Below are positions 1 through 8,300 of a stretch of DNA of 64,000 nucleotides, one piece after another. The number at the start of each line of letters is the position of its first letter. The first letter of the stretch is position 1. The DNA comes from Epilithonimonas hungarica (GTDB lineage Bacteria > Bacteroidota > Bacteroidia > Flavobacteriales > Weeksellaceae), in contig NZ_FNBH01000001.1 in the NCBI RefSeq assembly GCF_900102265.1, positions 310,001-374,000 of the forward strand, given 5' to 3'. A program made the position numbers and the translations under genes. Under the pieces are notes generated by a model that ran no database searches, was not told the origin of the DNA, and was given only the letters and a program-made list of their open reading frames with translations.

Positions 1-1307
1 AAGTAGCTGTTGGCGAAGCTCTTGACTATAAAAAAATAACAGCAACAGAAAAATTTACGAGACCGTCTGCAAGATTTACAGAAGCCGGCTTGGTCAAGAA
101 ACTGGAAGAATTGGGAATCGGTCGTCCATCGACGTATGCGCCGACCATTCAAACCATCCAGAATCGTGAATATGTTGACAAAAGAGAAATAGAACCACAA
201 ACAAGAGAGATCGTAAAAATGACTTTGGGCAAATCCGGCGTCAAAAAAGAAGTTCTTGAGGAGAAATTTGGTGGTGACAAAAATAAATTCGTTCCGACGG
301 ATATCGGCGAAGTTGTGAATGACTTCCTGACCAACAATTTTGCCGAGATTCTGGATTATGGATTCACGGCAAGAGTAGAAGAAGGTTTTGATGAGATAGC
401 AAACGGCGACCAGAAGTGGAAAGAAATGATGACGGATTTCTACTCCAAATTCCATCCAAGGATCGAAGATGTTGAGGAAAATGCCGATCGTGCGAATGGT
501 GAGAGAATCCTGGGTGTAGATCCGAAAACAGGAAAGAATGTTCATGCAAGGATCGGGAGATTTGGTCCAATGATACAGATCGGAGAACAGGACGATGAGG
601 AAAAGCCAACGTTTGCATCCTTGATGGCGAATCAGAATATTTCAACGATCACCTTGGAAGAGGCGTTGGAATTATTCAAGTTGCCTTTTGATCTTAACGA
701 TGTTGATGGACAGGCTGTTTCTGTTGGGGTAGGAAGATTTGGCCCTTATGTAAAATGGGGCGAGACTTACATCAGTATTCCAAAGGGCGAGGATCCATTA
801 TCTGTAGATCAAAATCGCGCAGAGGAAATCATCAATGAAAAAAAAGTGGCTGATGCACCGATTGCAACCTATAAAGGAGAGCCTGTAACCAAAGGAACGG
901 GAAGATTCGGGCCTTTTATCAAGTACAAAAGCATCTTCGTGAATGTTCCTAAGAAATATAACTTCGATAATCTTTCTCAAAGCGATATCAACGAATTGAT
1001 CGATGCGAAACTAGAAAAAGAAGCCAACCGGTACATCCAGCATTGGGAAGCAGAAAAGATCTCTATCGAGAATGCAAGATGGGGACCTATAGTAAAACAC
1101 GGAAAGAACATTTACAAGATCCCAAAAAAGAAAGATGATTCCAAATATGAGGCAGACGACCTGAAAGACGTTTCTCTGGATGAGGTGAAAAAATGGATCA
1201 CAGCACAAGACCCGAAAGCTTTTGCTGAGAAAAAGAAACCAGCCGCTAAGAAAGCAACTACTGCTAAAAAGCCTGCTGCAAAAAAAGCTCCGGCAAAGAA
1301 GAAGTAA
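1..1307 (+). CDS. topA: DNA topoisomerase I, C-terminal part (5' end outside window)
   Basis: Only the last 434 codons are present; the reading frame is open from base 3 back to the window edge, so the start lies to the left. Type IA topoisomerases relax negative supercoils through a 5'-phosphotyrosine link; the catalytic Tyr is not in this part. Visible are the GRPSTYAPTI motif of the type IA core near residue 39, then four C-terminal topoisomerase repeats with the core GRFGP or ARWGP (near fragment residues 184, 244, 300 and 358). The protein ends in a Lys/Ala-rich tail (AAKKA-type repeats), usual for flavobacterial TopA and probably nucleic-acid binding. A strong terminator follows 20 bases after the stop. 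Confidence 0.95.
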   Translation, partial: VAVGEALDYKKITATEKFTRPSARFTEAGLVKKLEELGIGRPSTYAPTIQTIQNREYVDKREIEPQTREIVKMTLGKSGVKKEVLEEKFGGDKNKFVPTDIGEVVNDFLTNNFAEILDYGFTARVEEGFDEIANGDQKWKEMMTDFYSKFHPRIEDVEENADRANGERILGVDPKTGKNVHARIGRFGPMIQIGEQDDEEKPTFASLMANQNISTITLEEALELFKLPFDLNDVDGQAVSVGVGRFGPYVKWGETYISIPKGEDPLSVDQNRAEEIINEKKVADAPIATYKGEPVTKGTGRFGPFIKYKSIFVNVPKKYNFDNLSQSDINELIDAKLEKEANRYIQHWEAEKISIENARWGPIVKHGKNIYKIPKKKDDSKYEADDLKDVSLDEVKKWITAQDPKAFAEKKKPAAKKATTAKKPAAKKAPAKKK

Positions 1308-1326
1308 TTAGACTTTTATAAAATAG

Positions 1327-1360
1327 AAAGCACAGATTTTTGGTCTGTGCTTTTTTGTTT
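1327..1360 (+). terminator. Rho-independent terminator of topA
   Basis: Perfect 10-bp stem AAAGCACAGA (1327-1336) with TCTGTGCTTT (1344-1353), a 7-base loop, then a T-rich run. It lies between convergent topA and the VOC gene. Confidence 0.9.
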
Positions 1361-1371
1361 TTTTTCTGAGT

Positions 1372-1791
1372 TCAATTTTTTTTGATAACCGAGAATTTCT
1401 TTTTCGCTTCAACAGTTAAAGGCGTGAAAAAATTAATTAAATTTCCGTCCGGATCACGAAATAACAGAGAACGGTTACCCCAAGGCATTGTTGTTGGTTC
1501 CTGGACAATCTCATCTATCAAATCCTTAATTCTCATATATTCATTATCTACATCCTCAACCAGAAATTCTATGATGACACTTTTATTGGCCGAGGGTTCG
1601 GCAATGCCCGCTCCGAAGAAAACCAGTGTGCGCATGCTCCCGATAGCTATCGTAAAATTTTCTGAAACGATTTCTGCAAAATCATCCGTTGCCCATCGTG
1701 CTGCTGAACCTGTTGCCGATTCATAAAACTGAACCAACCGCTTGATATCTGCAGTAATAATTCTTATTGAATTGAATGTTGTTTTATCCAT
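1372..1791 (-). CDS. VOC (glyoxalase/bleomycin-resistance) family protein
   Basis: A 139-residue protein with one vicinal-oxygen-chelate fold made of two beta-alpha-beta-beta-beta halves. The N-terminal half opens with IRIITADIKRLVQFYE, and the C-terminal half carries the typical LLFRDPDGNLINFFTP near residues 109-124. VOC proteins of this size are metal-dependent lyases, isomerases, dioxygenases or binding proteins for small electrophiles or antibiotics; the substrate cannot be read from sequence. It stands alone, convergent with topA. ATG start, no signal peptide, so cytosolic. Confidence 0.85.
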   Translation of the reverse strand: MDKTTFNSIRIITADIKRLVQFYESATGSAARWATDDFAEIVSENFTIAIGSMRTLVFFGAGIAEPSANKSVIIEFLVEDVDNEYMRIKDLIDEIVQEPTTMPWGNRSLLFRDPDGNLINFFTPLTVEAKKKFSVIKKN

Positions 1792-2302
1792 TTTCTTTTG
1801 TTTTTAAATTGATATAAAACAAAGGTAAAAGGTCAGTATGACGACAGTATGTCAGTGGTGATTTAAAAACTTGTTGTCACGGATTACAAATCCGCGACGT
1901 CGGGATTTCTAATAATCCTTTCCTCACGCTGGTGCAAGCATCTTGCTTGTGCCTATTGCAAGTGCGAGCGTGACGCTCGCACCAGCGGGGGGTCTTGAGA
2001 TATTTATGATTTTAATAATTCAAATATAACCACAATTCCCAATTCACCCAAAAACACTCACCTCCCACCGCTGGCGCAAGCATCTTGCTTGTGCCTATTT
2101 ATTATAGATACGAGCGAGATCATTATAAAGTAATTTGAAAACAATATCAATGGGAATGGGCTTTAGCCCATTCAATCGGAAAATAGAAAAGTGGCTTTAG
2201 CCTAAATTTGGGCTAAAGCCCGACGCTATTAATACTAATACCATCAAACCGCAGGACACTTCCTCAACCCAATTCCTATAACTTAGCTGAAAATCATACA
2301 AA
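1792..2302. repeat. 511-bp gap filled with REP-like palindromes
   Basis: No convincing gene. It holds a series of short inverted repeats. A hairpin around 1877-1899 pairs gtcacggatt with aatccgcgac. A nested cruciform at about 1927-1987 has outer arms CGCTGGTGC and GCACCAGCG enclosing two hairpins, GCAAGCAtctTGCTTG and GCGAGCGtgaCGCTCGC. A second half-copy of the CTGG-GCAAGCATCTTGCTTGTGCC unit starts near 2070. Around 2153-2172 is GAATGGGCTttAGCCCATTC, followed by GGCTTTAGCC and GGGCTAAAGCCC. This looks like a cluster of two or three REP families. Confidence 0.75.
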
Positions 2303-3391
2303 ATGAATACATCCAAAGACTTTAGCCGAAAAGATTTTCTCCAAACCTCTGCATTGGGAATGGCTGCGGTGTTTTTTGGTTCGTCATTCACCAAAGGATT
2401 TGATTTTTCTGATAAGCCTTATTTCAATTTGAAACCCATTGGGCGACAGTTTTCTTTGGAAGGTTATTATATCTGGTGCAGCTCTCCAATCTGGGGAGAA
2501 GACGGGAAGGTTCATCTGTTCTACTCTCGATGGAAAAAAGAAAAAGGAATGGGTGGTTGGATCAAAGGTTCTGAGATCTGTCGTGCAGAAGCGGATTCGC
2601 CATTTCATCCATTCGAGCATAAGCAGGTTGTGCTTTCTCCGAGAGGGGAAGGGTTTTGGGATGCGACCACTTGCCATAATCCACTCATCAAGAAAGTTGG
2701 TGACGAGTATCTGTTGTTTTTTATGGGGAACTCCAACGGAAAAACCAATACCAAAAGGATAGGCTTGGCAACTTCCAAAACTCTGGATGGCGATTGGACT
2801 CGACCGGACAAACCATTGCTTCTTCCGGGAAAAGAAGGTGCCTGGGATGATCATTGTACCACCAATCCTGCTTTTGTGAAAGGCAACGATGGAAAATATT
2901 GGCTGTTCTACAAATCCTGGAACACGCAGGAATATGAAACGCAAAAAGGCTCCGTCCGGGGTAACCGAAAATACGGACTCGCAAAAGCAGATTCTCCAAC
3001 CGGACCTTACGAGAAAGTGTCTGAGAATCCTGTCATCGATTTTTCTAACCAGCCGGATAATGCTCAATTGGAAGATGCTTTTGTATGGAAAGAGAAAGGC
3101 GAATTCCATATGATAGCAAGGGATATGGGATTTTATAACCACGAATATGGTTTGCATCTCATTACAAAAGATGGCATTAAGTGGACAAAACCGGAGATCG
3201 CCTACCTGGATATGAAAAGCTATATCCATGAACCAACTCCTCCGAAACACCTTAATCGATTTGGAAGATTGGAACGTCCGATGTTGCTGTTGGATAAAGA
3301 TGGGGAAACGCCTCGGTTTTTATTTGGAGCAACTCAGGGTGGGGAATTCGAGACTTCTACTACTTTTGTGTTTGAGATTCTGAATAAGTAG
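2303..3391 (+). CDS. Exported glycoside hydrolase, five-bladed beta-propeller (GH43/GH117-like)
   Basis: 362 residues. The N-terminus SRKDFLQTSALGMAAVFF (residues 8-25) resembles a Tat signal, with Arg-Lys in place of the twin arginines, so export to the periplasm or envelope is likely. The rest shows the blade repeats of GH43-type propellers: FYSRW, YLLFFMGN, GAWDDHCTTNPAF, YWLFYKSW, QLEDAFVW and RPMLLLDKDG. Acidic residues in WDDH and LEDAF are candidates for catalysis, but I cannot assign them. The substrate is unknown; the neighbourhood is polysaccharide-related. It is flanked by repeat-filled gaps and so probably stands alone. Confidence 0.75.
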   Translation: MNTSKDFSRKDFLQTSALGMAAVFFGSSFTKGFDFSDKPYFNLKPIGRQFSLEGYYIWCSSPIWGEDGKVHLFYSRWKKEKGMGGWIKGSEICRAEADSPFHPFEHKQVVLSPRGEGFWDATTCHNPLIKKVGDEYLLFFMGNSNGKTNTKRIGLATSKTLDGDWTRPDKPLLLPGKEGAWDDHCTTNPAFVKGNDGKYWLFYKSWNTQEYETQKGSVRGNRKYGLAKADSPTGPYEKVSENPVIDFSNQPDNAQLEDAFVWKEKGEFHMIARDMGFYNHEYGLHLITKDGIKWTKPEIAYLDMKSYIHEPTPPKHLNRFGRLERPMLLLDKDGETPRFLFGATQGGEFETSTTFVFEILNK

Positions 3392-3694
3392 TTTAAACAC
3401 AAAGTTCACAAGGTTTTTATTTAATGAATTTGGTTTAAGTTCACGAGGATTTGACTTCGTCAATTTTGGTTTGCTTTGGGATTAACTTTGTGTCTTTTTA
3501 AAAAACAAAAAATTCACACTAGATTTTCTGTAATTCTTACATTTTTTAAGTACATAAGGTTCACATTATTAATTTTTGTGTGCTTTGTGAAAAACATTGT
3601 GCCTTTGTGTTTAACCAAAATCACAAAAAATTAATGAACATTCTGAAGTTTTATTAATATTTTTGACAATTAAAAACAAGAAAACACATTTTGA
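3392..3694. repeat. Gap with degenerate CACAAAG-type repeats
   Basis: No gene seen. The stretch is built from loose copies, in both orientations, of words such as AAACACAAAGTTCACAAGG (about 3394) and CTTTGTGT (3484, 3575 and 3602 areas). They form imperfect inverted repeats like those found elsewhere in the window (56312-56362). A promoter for the next gene lies at its right end. Confidence 0.55.
3658..3665 (+). promoter_or_regulatory. Bacteroidetes -7 promoter box for the membrane protein at 3695
   Basis: TATTTTTG matches the TAnnTTTG -7 consensus and lies 29 bases before the start codon. Confidence 0.5.
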
Positions 3695-5044
3695 ATGGGA
3701 GAAAAATTACAATGGGCCAATCTTAAAAGCTTTCCTTGGCTGGTCTTTTTTGTTGCGATATTCATTTGGGTCGCGATTGCTGGTGCTAATTTTTATTATC
3801 AGAACAATGGCGGTTACACAGGAACAGGTATTCTTTTCCCTATTTCTGTCATCTATCCCAATCAGTTTCTTTGGAGTGGATTTGTCTTTGCTTTTCTGTT
3901 TTTAGTTTTCGGTATTTTTGCTTTTAAGTATGCCGAAAAACTGAATGTGTATCTTCTCTTTTTGATTGCTATTGTTTTGGTTTTATTAGGGAATCTGAGT
4001 CAAGGAGATTTTGATATTGCTTTCCTCCGGCCATTTTATTTTAAAGGAAGACAATATTATGCTGATGCCATCAACATTACCGACGGACAGATTTGGCTGA
4101 GAGATTTTGCGAAGAATCTCGAGCAATTTCAAATGCACACCAAAACGCATCCTCCATTTGTGACGCTTTTGCATTTTTGGATTCTGAATATTTCTAATAT
4201 CGAGACTTTGGCCATTGTATTTTTTGCCATTGGGTGTTTATCATTTCCATTGTTTTATCAGGTTTTAGTCTATCTCGGCTTTGAAGAAACAAGAAGGAAA
4301 TGGATGCTGCTATTGTTTGCGGTGATCCCTTCTGTCAATATTTATCTTTTGGTTTCGATAGATGCATTGGTTTTAACTTCAACATTGATTTTCCTGTTAG
4401 GATTTGCGAAGATTTTTCATCAGAAAAAAATTGATGCTATTTCTTTTTTATTGATTTCTTCAGGATTGGTTTTGACTAATCTTTTAACATTCTCAGGATT
4501 GTTCTTATTTGCATTTTTAGGCTGTGTCAGTTTCTATTTTTTATTGAAGGGGAAATGGAATTTTGTTTGGCTGAGCCTGATGAGTGTTGCTGTTTTTGTC
4601 TTGGCTTTTGCAATTATTTATATTACTACTGGATATGATCAATTAGAAACATTTTTATTGGCTTCTCATTCTGAAAATCCTGATGGTTTCAGACTGTTTC
4701 ATCAGCCATTTGTTTATCTGATGACAAGGCTGGAAGATATCGGCGAGATATTTCTGTTTTTGTCTTTCGGTTTTTTAGCAGTCTTCTTTTCCAGGAAAAA
4801 TGGAACGGAAGTTTTTGAAAACCGAAATATTAATATCCTCTTTTTTTCAGCCATAACAGCCATTTCCGCAATGCTTTTGACTGGAGCATATGGAACGGGA
4901 GAGACGGCAAGAGCTTGTTTGTTTTTGGTTCCTTATTTCTTGGTTTTATTGAAGGATATTAATTCTAACCAATTCAAAGTCCTTTTCTATCTATGTATTT
5001 TCCAGACTTTCGGGATGCAGATGATCGGTAATTTTTATTGGTAA
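3695..5044 (+). CDS. Polytopic membrane protein, GT-C/PMT-like
   Basis: 449 residues with about ten to twelve hydrophobic segments spread over the whole length. Between them is a long first loop with GNLSQGDFD, then QMHTKTHPP near residues 147-155. Such His/acidic first loops are typical of GT-C glycosyltransferases that use polyprenyl-phosphate sugars at the outer face of the inner membrane. That assignment is inference; no family-defining motif is certain. It stands alone between two repeat-rich gaps and has its own promoter, near the glycosidase and the polysaccharide genes. Confidence 0.6.
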   Translation: MGEKLQWANLKSFPWLVFFVAIFIWVAIAGANFYYQNNGGYTGTGILFPISVIYPNQFLWSGFVFAFLFLVFGIFAFKYAEKLNVYLLFLIAIVLVLLGNLSQGDFDIAFLRPFYFKGRQYYADAINITDGQIWLRDFAKNLEQFQMHTKTHPPFVTLLHFWILNISNIETLAIVFFAIGCLSFPLFYQVLVYLGFEETRRKWMLLLFAVIPSVNIYLLVSIDALVLTSTLIFLLGFAKIFHQKKIDAISFLLISSGLVLTNLLTFSGLFLFAFLGCVSFYFLLKGKWNFVWLSLMSVAVFVLAFAIIYITTGYDQLETFLLASHSENPDGFRLFHQPFVYLMTRLEDIGEIFLFLSFGFLAVFFSRKNGTEVFENRNINILFFSAITAISAMLLTGAYGTGETARACLFLVPYFLVLLKDINSNQFKVLFYLCIFQTFGMQMIGNFYW

Positions 5045-5049
5045 ATATT

Positions 5050-5285
5050 AATTAACGTGAGTTCGATATAAAAAATTTACAAATTGATTGATAATCAATT
5101 TATTACATTTTATAAATTGTGTCGGGCTTCAGCCCGATGTAAAGATTGCGGTTCAAAATGGGCTTTAGCCAAATTGATGATATATTTTGGCTAAAGCCTA
5201 TTTTTCTTTCCGAATCATTAAAATAGGCTAAAGCCCATTCCTATTGATATTTTTGCATTATTCTTAAATCGAACTCACGCTAATT
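5050..5285. mobile_element. MITE-like element with 18-bp terminal inverted repeats
   Basis: Ends match as inverted repeats: AATTAaCGTGAGTTCGAT (5050-5067) and the reverse complement of 5268-5285, with one mismatch. Inside are further dyads: AATTGATTgatAATCAATT near 5092-5110, TCGGGCTtcAGCCCGA (5122-5137), and GGCTTTAGCCAAA paired with TTTGGCTAAAGCC, followed by another GGCTAAAGCCCATT arm (5226 area). There is no coding capacity. The element resembles a non-autonomous palindromic repeat; the GGCTTTAGCC core also occurs at 2160-2222. Confidence 0.65.
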
Positions 5286-5371
5286 CTAATTATATTCCAT
5301 TGTTTTCTCGATAAAAAATGCCAAATTCTAAATTCATGCGATAGAATTTGGCTCAGTTTCTTATTTTAGAT

Positions 5372-5379
5372 TAAATTTG
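5372..5379 (+). promoter_or_regulatory. -7 promoter box for the T9SS surface protein
   Basis: TAAATTTG (TAnnTTTG) lies 14 bases before the ATG at 5394, giving a very short leader. Confidence 0.65.
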
Positions 5380-5393
5380 CAAAAAATAAACAA

Positions 5394-8300
5394 ATGATGA
5401 AATTTTACACTATTACCATGGTGTTTTTTGCTCTGTTTCTATATGGGCAAAAACCAGTTTCTAAATTTTCTGCTAGTTCTGCTTCCTCAGGAAGTAATAT
5501 TACAGTCAATTACAACAACGAAAGTACAGCGAGTCCGACTTCCTATTCGTGGGAATTTTCTGGTGGTACACCTTCAACTTCAACAAGTGCTAGCCCGGCA
5601 GTAAGTTATTCCGGTCCGGGTACTTACTCAGCAAAACTTACGGTTAGTAACGCTAACGGAAGTTCTATGTCTACCAGAACTATTAAAATTGAATCGGGAG
5701 CTTCGTCCAGAATCTATCTTAACACAGGCTATGATAACCAGAGCAATACATTGTTGGGAGATATTGGGATTTCTGATCCGGATTGGACCTATACTGCTCC
5801 CAATGGGACTGTATCGACGCCTATTACCAGGTATGCGGCATCCGGCTGGTCTTTTGCCCAAATAACTACGGGGTTGCTGGAAAGCCGATGGATCACAGGT
5901 AATAATACAATAACCGGTTATCATTATTACGTAAGCAAAACTGTTGAGATTCCGGCAAATGTTACAACTGCTGTTTTGAATTTAAGGTGCCTTTCTTTTA
6001 TAAGAAGCTGGACGTATCTTGTAAAGGTCAATCCTGACAATACAACTACGGAAACACAAATTACCAATACTACTGGAACCACGAATGGATGGCTGAACAG
6101 CCAGAATGCACTGGTCTCTAACTATCCTTTGCAGGCAGGCACCAAATATTATATAAAGGTCAAAGCCTATACCAATACAGCAGGGCAAAGACAGGCAGTG
6201 GATGTGAATGCACAAATTGATTTTGGGAATGTCCTTACACTGTCTCCAAGAGCTGACTTTTCGGCAACGCCACTTACAGCAACTAATGGAGCTTCTGTAC
6301 AGTTTACAAATCTTTCGGGAGGAACTCCCGTTTCCAATAGCTGGAGTTTTCAAGATGGTACAAATGTTATCAACTCAAGTTTGGCAAATCCATCTGTAAT
6401 ATTTAACAATACAGGTTTTCATGATGCTGAATTAATTGCAGATTATGGGAATGGCATGACGTCTTCTCTTAAGGTTAATGAATATATCGAAACTGCTGCA
6501 GAGCCAGATTATACATTGGCACCGAATAGTTATATTTTTACAGGTAAGGATGAAACAGGAAATGATGTAGATGGAATATATATACCTGTAAGAAAGGCTT
6601 ATCAAATGTGGAAAAAAGGAAGATATATGCAAAATGATGATGGGATATTTACACCAATTAATGAAAATGATCAAGTCTCAGCTTCTGTTTTTTGGGAAGA
6701 TGTCAATGGTTTAGTAAAATCAACATCTATTGAAGGAGTTGGCGAGAAAGCTAGAATTAGAGTATTGATAGATAAAACTAAGGGAGAAGGAAATGCTAGT
6801 ATTGCGATTAAAGTAAACAATATTATATATTGGACATGGCATATTTGGGTAACGGATAACCCAGAAAATGGTGCTATATATGGACAAGGTTTTGAGACTA
6901 ATATTTCAAATCAACCATTTTATCCCCAATATATGGATAGAAATTTAGGAGCTACTAGTGCAAGTTTCTTGGGAAATGATTGGCATAAGTCAGGTGGACT
7001 AATGTATCAATGGGGAAGAAAAGATCCCCTTCCGCCATTAGAATATAAAGACGGGTCATATTATGAAATTACCGGAGATATTGGTAGTATTAGGCATGAG
7101 AATGCAGCATTGGTCACGTCTAAAATGCCAGTAAAGTATAGAGGATTAGATACTAATACAAATAATATTAATGGAAATATAAGATATTCTATTAATCATC
7201 CAATTGACATAATTGCACACAACTTAAATGATGGTACATGGTTTTCGAGCCAAGAATATAAAATTAATAATACAAATACTGAATTAATAGAGACTTGGGA
7301 TTTGTGGTCTGATAACAGAAAGGGTTTGCATAGCAATGCATCTAGTGATGATGTTACAGTCGCAATGGATAGTAAATCATATGAATTGAAATCCGAATTT
7401 GATCCATGTCCAAATGGTTGGAGGGTACCATCACATTATGGAAGGAATACCAGTAATAATAATCTAAATCCTTTAGGTAGGCATCAAGGAAATGATGATG
7501 ATCATAATTTGTCTTACAGCCAAATATATCCAGATTTGGTTAATGACGCTTTGTTGGGGGTTAAAGCTTATACAGGTAGAGGAATAGATTTTAATGGCAC
7601 CAATAATCGTAAAATAGGAATTATACCTACTAGCGGAAATTATGTATTCTATCCGGCAAATGGAAATACCACTGCAAAAGTTGTGTATCAGGACCAAAGC
7701 TCAGATGCTATTTTGCTTACTGCAACTTATGGAATTGGAGGAAGTAGGGAAACGATTATTCATAGTGATGGTGAAAGGACAGATGTATCTAGTACTGGAT
7801 GGAATGGAATTTATGTGAATCAAACAACAAAAACAAATAATGCTGGAGCGGTAAGATGCATGAAAGATCCAAACATGGCGTTATTACCAGATTTTTATAA
7901 AACAGATTTTGTCGCATCAACAGATACAGATACCACAGATTACAAATCATGGATCAAAGAACCAAATAGTTTTGTGGTGATGACTGGCGAAACATCTAAT
8001 GCCTCGGCAATGGATAAAGAGCTAAAAATCAGTCTAAAAAAAGCATACGCGATGCATAAACTTTACCTTTCTGAAAATAAAGAAATTCCGTTAGGAAATA
8101 TGAATACAGGAAGTGTAGTTTGGAGTGACAATCCAGATTTGGTAAAAAAAATTGAGATTATTGGAGTATACCCTGATCAGGAAATGAAAATTACAATAGC
8201 TGCGGGAAAGAAAGGGAATGCTGTTGTCGCTTTTCATAAAGGTGATAATGGAGTTTGGGGTACTTCTAATCCGGATAAAGTTCTATGGAGTTGGCATATC

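Noticed and set aside
1877-2222. CRISPR array in the palindrome-rich gap
   Set aside because: The repeats are palindromic, differ in length and spacing, lack regular unique spacers, and no cas gene is present.
2384-3250. Long minus-strand frame (288 codons) opposite the glycosidase gene
   Set aside because: It lies wholly within the antisense of a well-supported gene, has no recognisable domain, and its Ile/Phe/Arg-rich composition is that expected from reading the antisense of a coding strand.
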